A stretch of DNA of 64,000 bases from Azophilus sp965221465 (GCA_965221465.1 OZ244892.1:992001-1056000); one strand, 5' to 3'; counted from the first letter of the stretch, positions 6,932-17,393 are shown. The notes: generated by a model from the letters alone, not told the origin. Made by a program: numbers and translations.

Positions 6932-9900
6932 TCACTCGGAAGCGTCTGCGACCTTGTCCACCCGCAAACTCGGTGGAATGGATTTGGCGCCATCGATGGA
7001 GACGCGGTACACGCCGTTCTCGGCAACGGTCAGGGTGAGGTTGTCGTTGCTACCCTGGGTCAATCCTCCGTAGGCGGCGCCCACGGTGACCTCGGTCATG
7101 GCGGCATCGGCAGCACCGAGATTCACCGTAGCCCAGTCTTCCGAGGCCACCTTGAATTCGTAGGAACCGGCTTCGAGTTCGAGGTCGACACGGTAAGAGG
7201 CGCTGCCGGAGTACAAGAGTGCATTCGCGGTGCCCCACTCGTTCATGGCGCCGCGCAGAAATACCTCGGTGCCGCCAAAGGGACGCAACGGCGCCAGCCA
7301 GAGCTTCGGCGCGCTGCTGTCTTCCGATGCATCCAGAGTGAACAGATAGATGCCCGGCTCGTCGAAGGCGACGACCAGATTGGTGTTGGAACCGGACAGG
7401 AAGCCGGCGTACTCCTCGCCCCGGGCCACCGTCCTGGCATCCTCGCTCGCGGCGCCGAGATTGACCGTTGCCCAGTCTTCAGAGGCAACCTTGAACTCGT
7501 GCTCGCCGGCATCGACCTCGACAATGGCCTCGTAGTTGCCCGAACCCCGGTACCGGAACCGATTCGAGGTGCCCCAGTCGTTGAACCCGCCTCGAACGAA
7601 AACCTCGGCCCCATCGCCATGGCCATAGGGCGCCGCGCCGAGATCGACGACGGTCAGCGCCGGCCGGTCGGTATTGTTGGCGTCGAGCGCAAAGCGGTAG
7701 TCGCCCGCAGCCGAAATGCCGAGCATGAGATTGCCGCCCTCCTGAACCACGTAGCTCGGCACGTCCAGGCTCGCCCGGGACGCATGCTCCGCACCGAGAT
7801 TGACCGTGGACCAATCCTCGGAGGCGGCCTTGAATTCGTAATCGCCCGCCTCCAGCGCAACATCGAACTGGTAGATGCCATTGTCCAGATACGTCATCGG
7901 CCAGTCGGTGCCCCAGCCGTTGAACCCGCCCCGAATGTGGACGGTCGTGCTGCCATAGGGCGGCGTGGCGCCGGGCGGTGCGGCGACCAGGGCGATGGTG
8001 TCCCAATAGTAGGTGCTGCCATCCCCCTCTTCGCCGGACGCGAAGGACACGATCAGGGTGTCGTAGCTGCCGTCCTGCTCGAACATCGAGAAGTCGAAGT
8101 GCAGCGTCTGCCATGCGCCGGCCCCGGAGTAGGTAGCCGTGGCCGACATGGTTTGGGTCTGGTCAGCGGAGTTGACCAGCGTGATGGTCACGCTGAACTC
8201 GCCCCCCGTTTCCCGGTATACGTCCAGCGCCAGGAAGTTCAGTTCGTCGCTGAAGGCAATGGGACCGCCCAGATCCAGTGAAGTGCCGGCATCCGCAGCG
8301 GCGCCAACGTTCTTGGTGGTGCTCACCGCCATGCCGGGGCCGCCGAGGGGGTCGGCGACCAGCAGCGACGCCACGCCAGTATCGTCCGCGAGGGCAGGGG
8401 CCGCATCCACCGCGTCGAAGTCGATGGGCGCGGTCAGCGACGGCTCCGGAGGCGGCTCTTCGGCGCCGCCACCCGATCCCGGTTCCGCGGGTACGTCCGA
8501 GGTCTTGCGCAACAGCAGTTCCGGCCCGGAACGGCTCGAGTCGAGGGTGAAGGTGTAGGAGCCCGCCTCCGCGATGGTCGTTGAGAGGTTCGGCGTGCCC
8601 GGGCCGTCAACGACCGGGAGCGGCGTGCCAATCCCGAGCGCCGACGCGTCCCCGGCGCCGATGTTGACGGTGGCCCAGTCCTCACTGGCCACCTTGAAGG
8701 CGTACTCGCCGGCTTCGAGCTCGATGTCGGCCCGGTAGCCCGCTGCGCCGGTAAAGGCCATTTCGTTGTCGGTGCCCCAGCCGTTGAATCCGCCGCGCAA
8801 GTAGATGGGCACACCCGCAAAGGGCTCCTCAGGAGCCACCCAGAGCGTCACGCCACCTTGGGAGTCTTCCGTGGCGCTGAAACCGCCTGCATTGAGCGTG
8901 AACAGAAAGTCGCCGCCATCGGGCGCTTCCAGCAGCATGTTCGGATTGCGCGGCCCGCTCAAGGCCGTTGCGGTGTTGAGTTCCACCGGGACATCGGCCC
9001 CCGATTCGCTGGCCACGCTCAAATCCACCGTGCTCCAGTCTTCCGATGCCACCTTGAAGCCGTGGGTGCCGGGATCGGTCGCGATGCTTGCCTGATACAG
9101 GCCCCGGCCAACGTAGGAGAGGGGGTTGCCGGTCCCCCAGCCGTTGAAGGCGCCGCGCACATAAGCCTGAACCGGGAAGGCGGCAGCATTGGCAACCCTG
9201 AGGACGGGCGCGCCGCTGTCGAGCGCATCGAGTGCAAATCGGTACTCCCCGGCCTCCGCGATCGTGATCTCGAGGTTGGGCAGCCCGCCCGCCGCCGACA
9301 GCGTCAGGGATTCGCCGAGGACGACCTCCGATTGCCCTGCGGGCGCGGCGATGTCCACGGTGCTCCAGTCTTCGGATGCGATCTTGAAGGCGTACGTGCC
9401 CGCCTCGAGCTCTAGGAAGCCTTCGTAAACGCCGCCGCCAATGTAGTTCATGGCGTCGGTGCTCCAGCCGTTGAACTGGCCGCGCAGGAAAATCTCGGTG
9501 TCGCCATAGGGCACGGGTGGCTCGAAGCCGGCGGTGGCGAACGCCGACAGGCCTTCGCCCTGGGCGGCGCCCTGCGCTTTTGCGAAGACGGCCGTGGTCA
9601 GCCCGGGTACGCTGAACGTGCCGCCCCCTTCGGATTCGATAAAGCGTGCGCCCTGCACCGCCGCATCGGCAGACGCCTGCTGGGTGGCGTGCAGCGCAAA
9701 ACCCGTGGCCGTGCGGACGCTGATCGACTGCGCTTCGGTGGAACCGTTGAAAACCACCACGACGGCATCGGCGTCGGGGTCGAGGTCAGCCCGCGGCACG
9801 CCACCGGAGTTGGTCACTTCGCCCACCCCGTCGTCGATGCTCATCACGATCAGGTTTGGAACCGCCGCCTTGCCGAGGTTGTGGAACCCGACCCGATCGA

Positions 9901-12900
9901 CCACATCGACTGCGTCTTGCAGACTGAACAGCGGGCTGCCTGCGGAGATGCGCAGGAATTCGTTGAACAGGGTCGACGCGAAGCCGATCTGCTCGGCCGT
10001 CGGCTTGGCGTTGCCGTCCGCGATCGCCTCCCGGACCACCTCGTCGGACAAACCTTCGAGCGGCAGGCCGACGTTCCAGTTGTTGTCTTCTTTGGTGAAA
10101 TCGACATGGTTGAACCAGTCGCCGGAGTTGTAGCTGTTGTGCGTCAGCGACTTGGAACGCAGCAGGTCGCCGCCCATGTGCACGAAGGGCACGCCCTGAC
10201 CGAGCAGCACGAGGGATTGCGCCTGCACGGCCATGCGCACGCGTCTATCCGTCGGAGTGGCCGCGCCCTCGGGCAGGACGCCGCCCTGATTGATGTGGTC
10301 CCACAAGGTCAGGCCGTCGTGCACCGAAGCGTAGTTGACGCTCTCCTGGGGATCGGCGGTGTAACCGCCCTGGCTGGCTGCTTGAACCGTGACGCCGGAA
10401 TCGAGCACCAACGGGTACTCGGACAGGTTGCCTGCCAGGCCGGCGCGAATTCGTGACAGGTCGCCGGCGGATGAGAGATGCAGGTTGCGTATCGGGTCTC
10501 GCATGCGGTCATTGAAGGTGCCGATTCCCGTGCCGGCCATGTTGGCCTGCACGGCGCCCTCGAAGCTGTCCGGCGCAGTGCCGGAGCCCGGCCCCCAGCC
10601 TTCGCCATAGATGTAGGTGTCGGGGTCCACCTCCTGAACGGCCGCCAGGATTTCCCGCATCAGCCCAACCGGGTGCAGGCTCATCCAATCGAATCGAAAG
10701 CCGCCGACCTTGTAGTTCGTGGCCCAGAAGACCGTCGAGTCCTTGATGAACTTCGCCATCATGGCCTTTTCCGCGGCCGTGTCGCTGCAGCAGCTGGCAC
10801 GCTCGATGGCGCCGGTGATCGGATGGCGGCGGTAGTAGTAGCCGGGCACGATGCGGTCGAACACCGACAGGTCGTCGTCCGAACCCTCGGCGGCCGTGTG
10901 GTTGTACACCACGTCCATGACCACGCGCAGGCCCATTTCGTGCAGGGCCTGGAACATGGCCCGCATTTCCAGAATCCGCGCCGGACCTTGGGGGTCGGAG
11001 GCGTAGCTGCCCTCGGGCACGTTGAAGAGCACCGGGTCGTAGCCCCAATTGAAGCCGTCGATGTCCTTCAAGGCGTCGACCACCTTTCTGGCTTCGTCGG
11101 TGGTGGGGTCCAGGCTCATGAGCCGTTCGAGAATCTCGGTGCGATCGAACACATCGCCCGGGCAAAGCTCCTCGCTCGAATCGTCGATGGCGCAGAGTTC
11201 GTGAATCGCGTTGTCGAGGTTGACCTGGCGAGCCGGGTCCTCGTTGATCGAGCGGATGTCGAAGGCGGGCAGCACGTGGAAGTGGGTGACGCCCGACTCC
11301 GCGAGGTCTCGCAGATGGCGCACCGGGGCCGATTCGGCGGCCGTGAAGGCAAGGTACTTGCCTCGGTGCGCGGCATCCGTGCTCGCATCCCGCGCGCTGA
11401 AGTCCCGGATGTGGCCCTCGTAGATCACCGCCTCTTCCGGTGCGCCGGCGGGCGGCGGGGCGTGGGCGTCCCATCCCGGGGGCTCGAGGTCGTCGTCGTC
11501 GATGTTGACGAACTGCGATGCCAGCGAGTTCGTGTAGGCGCTGACGGAGTAGGGGTCCCGCGCTTCTCGAACCAGGACCCTGCCCTCGGCGGGGTGGTAG
11601 GCGGTTACCACGAATCGGTAGTACTGCCGGTCCCAATCCGCTTCCGAGCCGGAAAGGCTCCAGATGCCGGTATCGTCATCGCGCTGCATGGGCGTGTCGC
11701 CGGCAAACACCAGCTGCCCGTCCGCACGCTCGTCGTAGAGGCGCAGCGCCACCTCCTGCGCTGTCGGCGCCCAGACCGACGCGGTGATGGAGCCGCCGCT
11801 GTATACCGGCCCCAACGTGGCTTCGTCCGCGTCGTTGGCGCTGCCGGCATAGAGGCTGTCGATGGCCCGATCGATCTGCAGCTGGGTACCGAACTGCTTC
11901 CCATCGGCGGCGCTTCCCGTGATCCATAGCTGCCCCCTGAGCAATTCCTTGACCTGTGCCGCGTCGAGGCCGGTTGCATAGGCAGAAAAGCCCGCCAGTT
12001 GCGGAACCCGTGCCCGCTGGGCATCGGAAAGCTCGGTCGGCGTGAGCGTGGCCGCCAGTTCACCGCCGCTAACCACCCCCCGCACGGTGCCATCGGCATC
12101 TTCCTCGCCCAGTACCTCGAGCGAGCCGGTGGCTGAACCGTACAGTTCGACATCGGTCAGGTCGCGATTCCAAAGGATGGTGTCCGCATCGATCCAGTGC
12201 GCCGCCTGGTCTTCGATGGCCAGAGGCGGCTGCTCGAATTCCTCGCACAGGTCGTTGATGCAGATGGGTTCGGCAGCGACCCTGGCCTCCCTCAGTTCCG
12301 ATTCGGCAACGGTCGAATCGACCACTACCCAATAGCTGTTGCGATAGGGATTGCTGGCGTCCTCGCTGAAGTTGATGCGCAGATCCTCGGTCTGCACGGC
12401 GCCGGGCAGGTCGTGAATGATGAAGTTGCCGCACACTGCGGCATCCTGAAGCTGCAACACCCAATAAGCGCCGTAAATCGGGTCGGGCTCGCCATCGAGA
12501 TAGTGTTGGTAATTGGGAGCCGGCCCGCCCGGCCAGCTCGTGCCGGTGCCTTCGTAGCTGTAATCGACGCCGCCGCCAGGGCCCTGCAGCGTGATGCGCT
12601 CCGGGTCCCAACTGCCGGCCTCGCAGCCGTTGTTCCACAGGTGCAACACCCAACCGTCGAAGTTCTTGTCCCGACGGTTGTAGTAGATGACCGCTTCGTT
12701 GGGGCCGGGCTGGTACTTGGGAGTGGGCTTGTCGGGCACCACGCAGCGCCCGTCCACGGCGATTTCAGGCGGTTCGCACTCGATATCCGGCGGCGGGCCG
12801 CACTCTCCGTTCTCCAGAATGACCTCGCCGGGCGCACAGGTCTGAAGGGGTTCCTGGCTGCCCCCCGTGCTGCCACCGCCGCCGCAGCCTGCCAGCACGA

Positions 12901-12961
12901 TGAGCAGCAGGGCAAAAAGCCAGGAGAATCGAAACCGAGAGTTCACACCAGCTGCATGCAT
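6932..12961 (-). CDS. Giant pullulanase-type GH13 lipoprotein with six X25-like modules
   Basis: The 2009-residue protein debranches alpha-1,6 links in pullulan, glycogen or starch. ATG 12961 precedes a lipobox, VLAGCGGGG, indicating a lipid-anchored, probably surface protein. Domains in order: CBM41-like (about 80-190), pullulanase N2-like, CBM48 (about 385-495), and the GH13 barrel with FNWGYDP, DVVYNH (region I, about 682), GFRFDWM (nucleophile Asp, about 757), YGEGWG (acid/base Glu, about 784) and VHDGLTLWDH (region IV, about 880). Then follow three roughly 110-residue modules of the type VRGGFNGWGT...FKVASEDWATVN, a jelly-roll-like domain (about 1515-1660) and three more modules. Most type I pullulanases are about 1100 residues or shorter. 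Divergent LacI at 13353 is the likely regulator. Confidence 0.92.
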   Translation of the reverse strand: MHAAGVNSRFRFSWLFALLLIVLAGCGGGGSTGGSQEPLQTCAPGEVILENGECGPPPDIECEPPEIAVDGRCVVPDKPTPKYQPGPNEAVIYYNRRDKNFDGWVLHLWNNGCEAGSWDPERITLQGPGGGVDYSYEGTGTSWPGGPAPNYQHYLDGEPDPIYGAYWVLQLQDAAVCGNFIIHDLPGAVQTEDLRINFSEDASNPYRNSYWVVVDSTVAESELREARVAAEPICINDLCEEFEQPPLAIEDQAAHWIDADTILWNRDLTDVELYGSATGSLEVLGEEDADGTVRGVVSGGELAATLTPTELSDAQRARVPQLAGFSAYATGLDAAQVKELLRGQLWITGSAADGKQFGTQLQIDRAIDSLYAGSANDADEATLGPVYSGGSITASVWAPTAQEVALRLYDERADGQLVFAGDTPMQRDDDTGIWSLSGSEADWDRQYYRFVVTAYHPAEGRVLVREARDPYSVSAYTNSLASQFVNIDDDDLEPPGWDAHAPPPAGAPEEAVIYEGHIRDFSARDASTDAAHRGKYLAFTAAESAPVRHLRDLAESGVTHFHVLPAFDIRSINEDPARQVNLDNAIHELCAIDDSSEELCPGDVFDRTEILERLMSLDPTTDEARKVVDALKDIDGFNWGYDPVLFNVPEGSYASDPQGPARILEMRAMFQALHEMGLRVVMDVVYNHTAAEGSDDDLSVFDRIVPGYYYRRHPITGAIERASCCSDTAAEKAMMAKFIKDSTVFWATNYKVGGFRFDWMSLHPVGLMREILAAVQEVDPDTYIYGEGWGPGSGTAPDSFEGAVQANMAGTGIGTFNDRMRDPIRNLHLSSAGDLSRIRAGLAGNLSEYPLVLDSGVTVQAASQGGYTADPQESVNYASVHDGLTLWDHINQGGVLPEGAATPTDRRVRMAVQAQSLVLLGQGVPFVHMGGDLLRSKSLTHNSYNSGDWFNHVDFTKEDNNWNVGLPLEGLSDEVVREAIADGNAKPTAEQIGFASTLFNEFLRISAGSPLFSLQDAVDVVDRVGFHNLGKAAVPNLIVMSIDDGVGEVTNSGGVPRADLDPDADAVVVVFNGSTEAQSISVRTATGFALHATQQASADAAVQGARFIESEGGGTFSVPGLTTAVFAKAQGAAQGEGLSAFATAGFEPPVPYGDTEIFLRGQFNGWSTDAMNYIGGGVYEGFLELEAGTYAFKIASEDWSTVDIAAPAGQSEVVLGESLTLSAAGGLPNLEITIAEAGEYRFALDALDSGAPVLRVANAAAFPVQAYVRGAFNGWGTGNPLSYVGRGLYQASIATDPGTHGFKVASEDWSTVDLSVASESGADVPVELNTATALSGPRNPNMLLEAPDGGDFLFTLNAGGFSATEDSQGGVTLWVAPEEPFAGVPIYLRGGFNGWGTDNEMAFTGAAGYRADIELEAGEYAFKVASEDWATVNIGAGDASALGIGTPLPVVDGPGTPNLSTTIAEAGSYTFTLDSSRSGPELLLRKTSDVPAEPGSGGGAEEPPPEPSLTAPIDFDAVDAAPALADDTGVASLLVADPLGGPGMAVSTTKNVGAAADAGTSLDLGGPIAFSDELNFLALDVYRETGGEFSVTITLVNSADQTQTMSATATYSGAGAWQTLHFDFSMFEQDGSYDTLIVSFASGEEGDGSTYYWDTIALVAAPPGATPPYGSTTVHIRGGFNGWGTDWPMTYLDNGIYQFDVALEAGDYEFKAASEDWSTVNLGAEHASRASLDVPSYVVQEGGNLMLGISAAGDYRFALDANNTDRPALTVVDLGAAPYGHGDGAEVFVRGGFNDWGTSNRFRYRGSGNYEAIVEVDAGEHEFKVASEDWATVNLGAASEDARTVARGEEYAGFLSGSNTNLVVAFDEPGIYLFTLDASEDSSAPKLWLAPLRPFGGTEVFLRGAMNEWGTANALLYSGSASYRVDLELEAGSYEFKVASEDWATVNLGAADAAMTEVTVGAAYGGLTQGSNDNLTLTVAENGVYRVSIDGAKSIPPSLRVDKVADASE

Positions 12962-13352
12962 ACGCAAACGCCCTTGTCTGAAGATACTTCCAAGTCCGCC
13001 TTTGCCGCCGCACTCCACATCGGTTGCCCGCGTGGCTGCGCGGCGCCGGGGAAGCCACGCTCGACATCTGTTGTTTCCCGGCCTTAATCGGCGAGCGAGC
13101 GATCTTCCCTACGCGTGCATACTAAGTAAGCAACACCGCGTGCGGCAACGCCGCGCATTCGTATTCATGTGTGCCCCTCGACGCGGCGCCGGCGGGGAGA
13201 CTGTCTTCGGGGGCGGCTCAATCTTCGACACGAGTTTCGAACCCGAACCGAAGCAACGGCCGAAATTCAACACGCCCGGGCCTTTCTGTATATTTGCGGG
13301 GTTACCGAATCGAACACCCGAGGGTCGGCACGAAGCGCAGTTTACCGACAGC
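12962..13352. promoter_or_regulatory. Divergent pullulanase / LacI regulator spacer
   Basis: This 391-bp spacer must carry promoters for the pullulanase-TonB receptor transcript and the lacI-family gene, and probably the LacI operator. The clearest short dyad is GCGGC-AAC-GCCGC at 13142-13154. No promoter hexamers stand out and the operator assignment is only a guess. It contains none of the dispersed repeats. Confidence 0.35.
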
Positions 13353-14396
13353 ATGAAGACCGCCAAAACCACCTCCCTCGACATTGCCGCTGTCGCCGGC
13401 GTCTCCCAATCCACGGTGTCGCGCGCGCTGCGCAACAGCCCCGAGGTGAGCGCTGAGACCCGCCGGCACATCCAGCGCATCGCCAAGGAGATGCATTACA
13501 TCGTCGACCGCAATGCCAGCCGCCTGCGGGCGCAGACCACCAAAACCCTGGCGCTGCTGTTCTGTGAGGATGAGGTCGAATCTCACATCAATCCGTTCTT
13601 TCTCTCCATACTGAGCAGCGCCGCCCGCACGGCATCCAGTCACGGCTACGACCTGCTGGTAACCTTTCAGCAACTCAGCGAGAACTGGGTGGAAGACTTT
13701 CAGGATGCCCACCGCGCCGACGGGCTGATCCTGCTCGGCATCCGCGACCGGGCCAGCTACGACGCCCAGCTGATCGAACTGGCGGAAAGCGGCACGAGGT
13801 TCGTGATCTGGGGCCTGGAACACCAGGTGCCGGGCGTCTCCAGCTACGTGACCTGCAGCAATCAGGAAAGCGCCAGGGCACTCACCAGCCACCTCATCGA
13901 CCTCGGCCACCGCCATTTCGCCTTCATCGGGCGCACGTCCACGGCCAACCCGGAGTTCAGGCATCGATACCAGGGCTACCTCGAAGCGCTGGCCGACCGT
14001 CGCATCGACGCGGGGGACGATCTGCACATCCCCGCCAATTCGTCCGAGATCGAGGGCTACGAGGCGGTGGGGTCGCTGCTTTCAACCGGCGAGACAGTCG
14101 ATGCCATCGTCTGCGCCAGCGACCTCATCGCGGTTGGCGCCATCGCCGCCCTGAAGGACCATGGGCTGGCGGTACCCGAGAACATCGCGGTCGTCGGCTA
14201 CGACGACCTGCCGATCGCCCAGTACATGCGCCCCGCGCTCACCACCGTGCGCCAGGACACCGAACTGGCCGGCCGACGCCTGGTGGAGCAACTGATCGAC
14301 CTGATCGCCGGCGAGCACGTCCAGCCGGACGAACTGCCGGTCAATCTGATGATCAGGCAGTCTTGCGGAACGGACGCGGCTCATGAGCGGCAATGA
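13353..14396 (+). CDS. LacI family transcriptional regulator
   Basis: The 347-residue protein begins at ATG 13353 with a LacI helix-turn-helix: SLDIAAVAGVSQSTVSRALR, then the hinge ETRRHIQRIAKEMHYIVDRN. The C-terminal two thirds is a periplasmic-binding-protein-like sugar sensor containing DGLILLG, AIVCASDLIAVGA and VAVVGYDDLPIAQY. Members bind palindromic operators and release them, or bind them, in response to a sugar. Because it faces the pullulanase/TonB receptor transcript, control of alpha-glucan use is the natural inference. Its last 14 nt overlap the following aminotransferase gene in another frame. Confidence 0.93.
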   Translation: MKTAKTTSLDIAAVAGVSQSTVSRALRNSPEVSAETRRHIQRIAKEMHYIVDRNASRLRAQTTKTLALLFCEDEVESHINPFFLSILSSAARTASSHGYDLLVTFQQLSENWVEDFQDAHRADGLILLGIRDRASYDAQLIELAESGTRFVIWGLEHQVPGVSSYVTCSNQESARALTSHLIDLGHRHFAFIGRTSTANPEFRHRYQGYLEALADRRIDAGDDLHIPANSSEIEGYEAVGSLLSTGETVDAIVCASDLIAVGAIAALKDHGLAVPENIAVVGYDDLPIAQYMRPALTTVRQDTELAGRRLVEQLIDLIAGEHVQPDELPVNLMIRQSCGTDAAHERQ

Positions 14397-15312
14397 TCGA
14401 ACGGTCTGGCGGGACGGGGAGTTCGTCCCCTGGGACGATGCAACCGTGCACATCCTCGCCCAGAGCCTGCAACGCGGCTCCCTGGCCTTCGATTTCATGA
14501 GCGTCCACCGGACGCAGCGCGGAGTCGCGGTCTTTCGCCTCGAGGACCACATCGACCGGCTGTTCGAGACCTGTTCGATCATGGGGTTGCCCATTGCCTG
14601 CAGCCCGCAGGAACTCGTCGAAGGCTGTGCCGAGACGGTGCGCCGGAACCCCGGAGCCACATCGCTCAAGATCAGCGCCCTCATTCCATCCATCGAGGCG
14701 GATCTGGTTCCCCGCAACCCGAGGGTGGGCGTATTCATCTGCGCCTACGACATCGCCACGGACATCTTCGGTGAAGAGGAGCCGGGTGGGCCGAATCCGA
14801 ATGCCGTCTCGCTCAAGGTGGAACGCAGTATCGTCAACCGCCGGCCCGACATCATTCCGCCCCAGGCGAAGGTGGCCGCCAACTACACCTCGGCGATGTT
14901 TGCCAAGTGGCGGGCGCACCGGGACGGATTCGACGAAATCGTGCTGCTCGATGGGGGCGGGGCAATTGCCGAAGCGCCGACATCGAACCTGTTCGTGGTG
15001 GATGCAGGGGGCCTGTCGACGCCCCCGGACAGCAAGGTTCTGCATGGCATCACCCGTGCCTCGGTAATCGAGCTTGCGGGCGCTCTCGGCCTCGGCTGCC
15101 GGGCGCGGGACCTTTCCGTCAGCGACCTCGAGGCCGCCCGCGAAGTCTTTCTGACATCGACTTCCGCCGGCATCCGGCCGGTCGTGCAGATCGATCGCCG
15201 GCCGGTGGCGGACGGCGGCACGGGCCCGGTCACGGCCCGGCTGAAGGGCGCCCTTGCGGACATCGTCCGAGGGGCCGACCCGACCTTCGAACGCTGGCTT
15301 TACTACGTCTGA
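14383..15312 (+). CDS. Class IV (branched-chain-like) aminotransferase
   Basis: The 309-residue PLP enzyme has the fold-type IV layout of IlvE/D-amino-acid transaminase/ADC lyase: LQRGSLAFDFM near the N-terminus, the probable Schiff-base Lys in PPQAKVAANYTSAMFAK, and GGGAIAEAPTSNLFVV, GITRASVIELA and EVFLTSTSAGIRPV. These are family signatures; the substrate is not determined. ATG 14383 overlaps the end of the LacI gene by 14 nt, so the two are translationally linked although no sugar-related role is obvious. It converges with fabY, whose stop is 6 bp away. Confidence 0.85.
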   Translation: MSGNDRTVWRDGEFVPWDDATVHILAQSLQRGSLAFDFMSVHRTQRGVAVFRLEDHIDRLFETCSIMGLPIACSPQELVEGCAETVRRNPGATSLKISALIPSIEADLVPRNPRVGVFICAYDIATDIFGEEEPGGPNPNAVSLKVERSIVNRRPDIIPPQAKVAANYTSAMFAKWRAHRDGFDEIVLLDGGGAIAEAPTSNLFVVDAGGLSTPPDSKVLHGITRASVIELAGALGLGCRARDLSVSDLEAAREVFLTSTSAGIRPVVQIDRRPVADGGTGPVTARLKGALADIVRGADPTFERWLYYV

Positions 15313-15318
15313 CCGAGT

Positions 15319-17175
15319 TCAGCTCTCGAGCATGTCCTCGAACGGGTTTTCCACGTCCAGGCTGACCGGCAGTTCGAAGCCGGGGATGCGCACACTGTTC
15401 CGGTTGATGGTCAGATCGTCTCCCTCGAGCACGCCTTCCCCGAACCGGTAGATCGACGGCATCGTCTGCTCGAGCATGGCGTCATCGTAGGCGGCCCGGG
15501 CTTCGCTCACCGCCTCGTTGCGCTTGCAGTACGCCGCAAACGCTGCCTTGCCCCAACGCTTTTCGAGCATCCTGCGACTGAAGTCGGGGGACAGGAACAA
15601 GCCGGTGGCGTTGTTGCCGCCGAACCCCTTGGAGTTGATCAGAGCGCCCGGCATGGCAGCCGGGTCGATCTCGACATGCTGCATGGGCAGGTGCAGGTTG
15701 CTGTCGAAGACATCGTCGGCGATGTGATCGATGCTGGTGATGCCGGGAATCCAGCCATGCTGCCAGGCGCCCATGGCCGAGGCGAGCTGATCGCCCCCCG
15801 CGGCCGACATGGTGTGTCCGACATAGGCCTTGGCAGCGCTGACCAGCCACTTGTCGATGCCGTTGATGCGAGCCAGTTCGTTCAGGATGTGCGACTCGGT
15901 CACGCGATTCTGCGGCGTGCCGGTGCCGTGGGCCTGCATGTGGGTTCCATGGAGCAGGCCCCGCTCGCCGAGAATGCTGCGCGCCAGCGCCATGGCCCTG
16001 GCGACGGTCAGGTAGTTGCCGACGCCCGGTCCGGGTATCGACTTCTTGTAACCGTCGGCGTTGATGTAGACGCCGGGTGCGGAGCCGAGCACTTCGGCGC
16101 CGAGTTCCATGGCCAGTTCGTCGTCCATCAGCAGCACGTAAATCGCGGCCTCGCCGGCCGTGAAGCCTGCATTGCTGGAGAATGGACGGCACGTGCGCCG
16201 CAGGTCGGGGGTTTCGGAGCCATCGAGCGCCATGATGGCTTCGTCTTCCGAGAGGGCGCCCATGGTGCGGTAGGCCTCGATGACTTCCGGAAGCACCGGC
16301 GCTTCGGCGTTGCCGGCAACCACGACCCGTTTCGCCCCGGAACGGATGTCGTCGATGCCCTGCTTGACGCTGTAGAGGAAGGTCGCGCAGGCGCCGAGAA
16401 TCCCACCGGTCCCGCCCACGGAGCCGAGTACATAGGCGTTGATGAAGTCGCCGGGCATCTCGGGCAGCCCGAGGGCGCCGCACTTGGAATTGACGCGCTT
16501 GCCGAGCATGGTGTTCTGCAGCATGCCGCCGTATCCTTCCGGGTCCATCTGCGAGAGGGCGCTGGTGGAATAGGCGGCAAACTGGTCCGGCGCGACCCTG
16601 CTCTTGAGCAATTCCAGCGACAGGCCGGATGACCGCAGGGTATCCGAGGCGCCGAACAACGTGAGTTGCAGGCCCCGCGGGTGGCTGCGGGCGGGATAGA
16701 GCGCGGCCGGGTCGAATCCGGTGGGAGCCTGGCCGGCGCTCGAGACCCTGGATACGCGCCGGTCGGGCAACAGGGTCTGCAGGGTGCCGTTCACCCGGAC
16801 GCTGACCGAGCGGGCATCGTGTTCCCGCACCTCCCAGTTCTCGGGAATGTCCCCCGGCAACTGGCGCTTGCGAATCACGAACTCCAGCGGCGCCGAGCCC
16901 GCACTCAGTGAGGCCTCGCGGTTCGAGCGGCAGGCTTCCGGGTCGAACAGTTCGATGCGGCGGATCAGCGTGTGTTCGTCGATGTAGCGGCGCGTCTCGG
17001 CCCGGTCGGGATCCTCCTGCAGATTCATGAGGGTGGCGAGGCTGCGGTAGGTGCGGGCGCGGTCCGCCTCGGGAAGCACATCCGCGACCAGCCGCCGATA
17101 CGCGTGGTTGAAGGAGATGCGGCCAGCCGGATTGATCCCGCCGAAGCCGACGATTACAGGAAGACGAGACACCAT
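15319..17175 (-). CDS. fabY: FabY-type beta-ketoacyl-ACP synthase
   Basis: The 618-residue protein matches the long FabY condensing enzymes (about 630 residues in Pseudomonas aeruginosa), which start fatty acid synthesis by condensing acetyl-CoA with malonyl-ACP in bacteria that do not rely on FabH. The N-terminus reads MVSRLPVIVGFGG. Active-site residues are in LGACATFLYSVKQG (Cys near 262), HGTGTPQNRV (His near 417) and SAAKAYVGHTMSAAGG (Lys and second His near 447-452). GFGGNNATGLFL is the usual thiolase-fold end. ATG 17175 is preceded by AGGGGAAAC. It is separated only by moaB from the acetyl-CoA-carboxylase-like gene, which could make its malonyl donor. Confidence 0.92.
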   Translation of the reverse strand: MVSRLPVIVGFGGINPAGRISFNHAYRRLVADVLPEADRARTYRSLATLMNLQEDPDRAETRRYIDEHTLIRRIELFDPEACRSNREASLSAGSAPLEFVIRKRQLPGDIPENWEVREHDARSVSVRVNGTLQTLLPDRRVSRVSSAGQAPTGFDPAALYPARSHPRGLQLTLFGASDTLRSSGLSLELLKSRVAPDQFAAYSTSALSQMDPEGYGGMLQNTMLGKRVNSKCGALGLPEMPGDFINAYVLGSVGGTGGILGACATFLYSVKQGIDDIRSGAKRVVVAGNAEAPVLPEVIEAYRTMGALSEDEAIMALDGSETPDLRRTCRPFSSNAGFTAGEAAIYVLLMDDELAMELGAEVLGSAPGVYINADGYKKSIPGPGVGNYLTVARAMALARSILGERGLLHGTHMQAHGTGTPQNRVTESHILNELARINGIDKWLVSAAKAYVGHTMSAAGGDQLASAMGAWQHGWIPGITSIDHIADDVFDSNLHLPMQHVEIDPAAMPGALINSKGFGGNNATGLFLSPDFSRRMLEKRWGKAAFAAYCKRNEAVSEARAAYDDAMLEQTMPSIYRFGEGVLEGDDLTINRNSVRIPGFELPVSLDVENPFEDMLES

Positions 17176-17393
17176 GTTTCCCCTATCGTCTCGACAGTCG
17201 ATTCATTTGCACGCCCGATCGGCGATCAGGAGCGCTGGCCGGGGACACGACTCTTCTCCACCTCGACCTCGACTTCGACCATCGCCCAATTGCGGGCGGA
17301 TTGTAGGTCAGATGCGCAGCGGCTGCGACATCTGCCAGCGGTTTCGAACACGATTCGGTCTGCCGCGGCCGCTGCCGGTTCCGCAAGCCGTTG

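Noticed and set aside
12867..13352. N-terminal extension of the LacI regulator frame
   Set aside because: The helix-turn-helix normally begins within a few residues of the start, so ATG 13353 is used; upstream sequence overlaps the pullulanase signal-peptide region.
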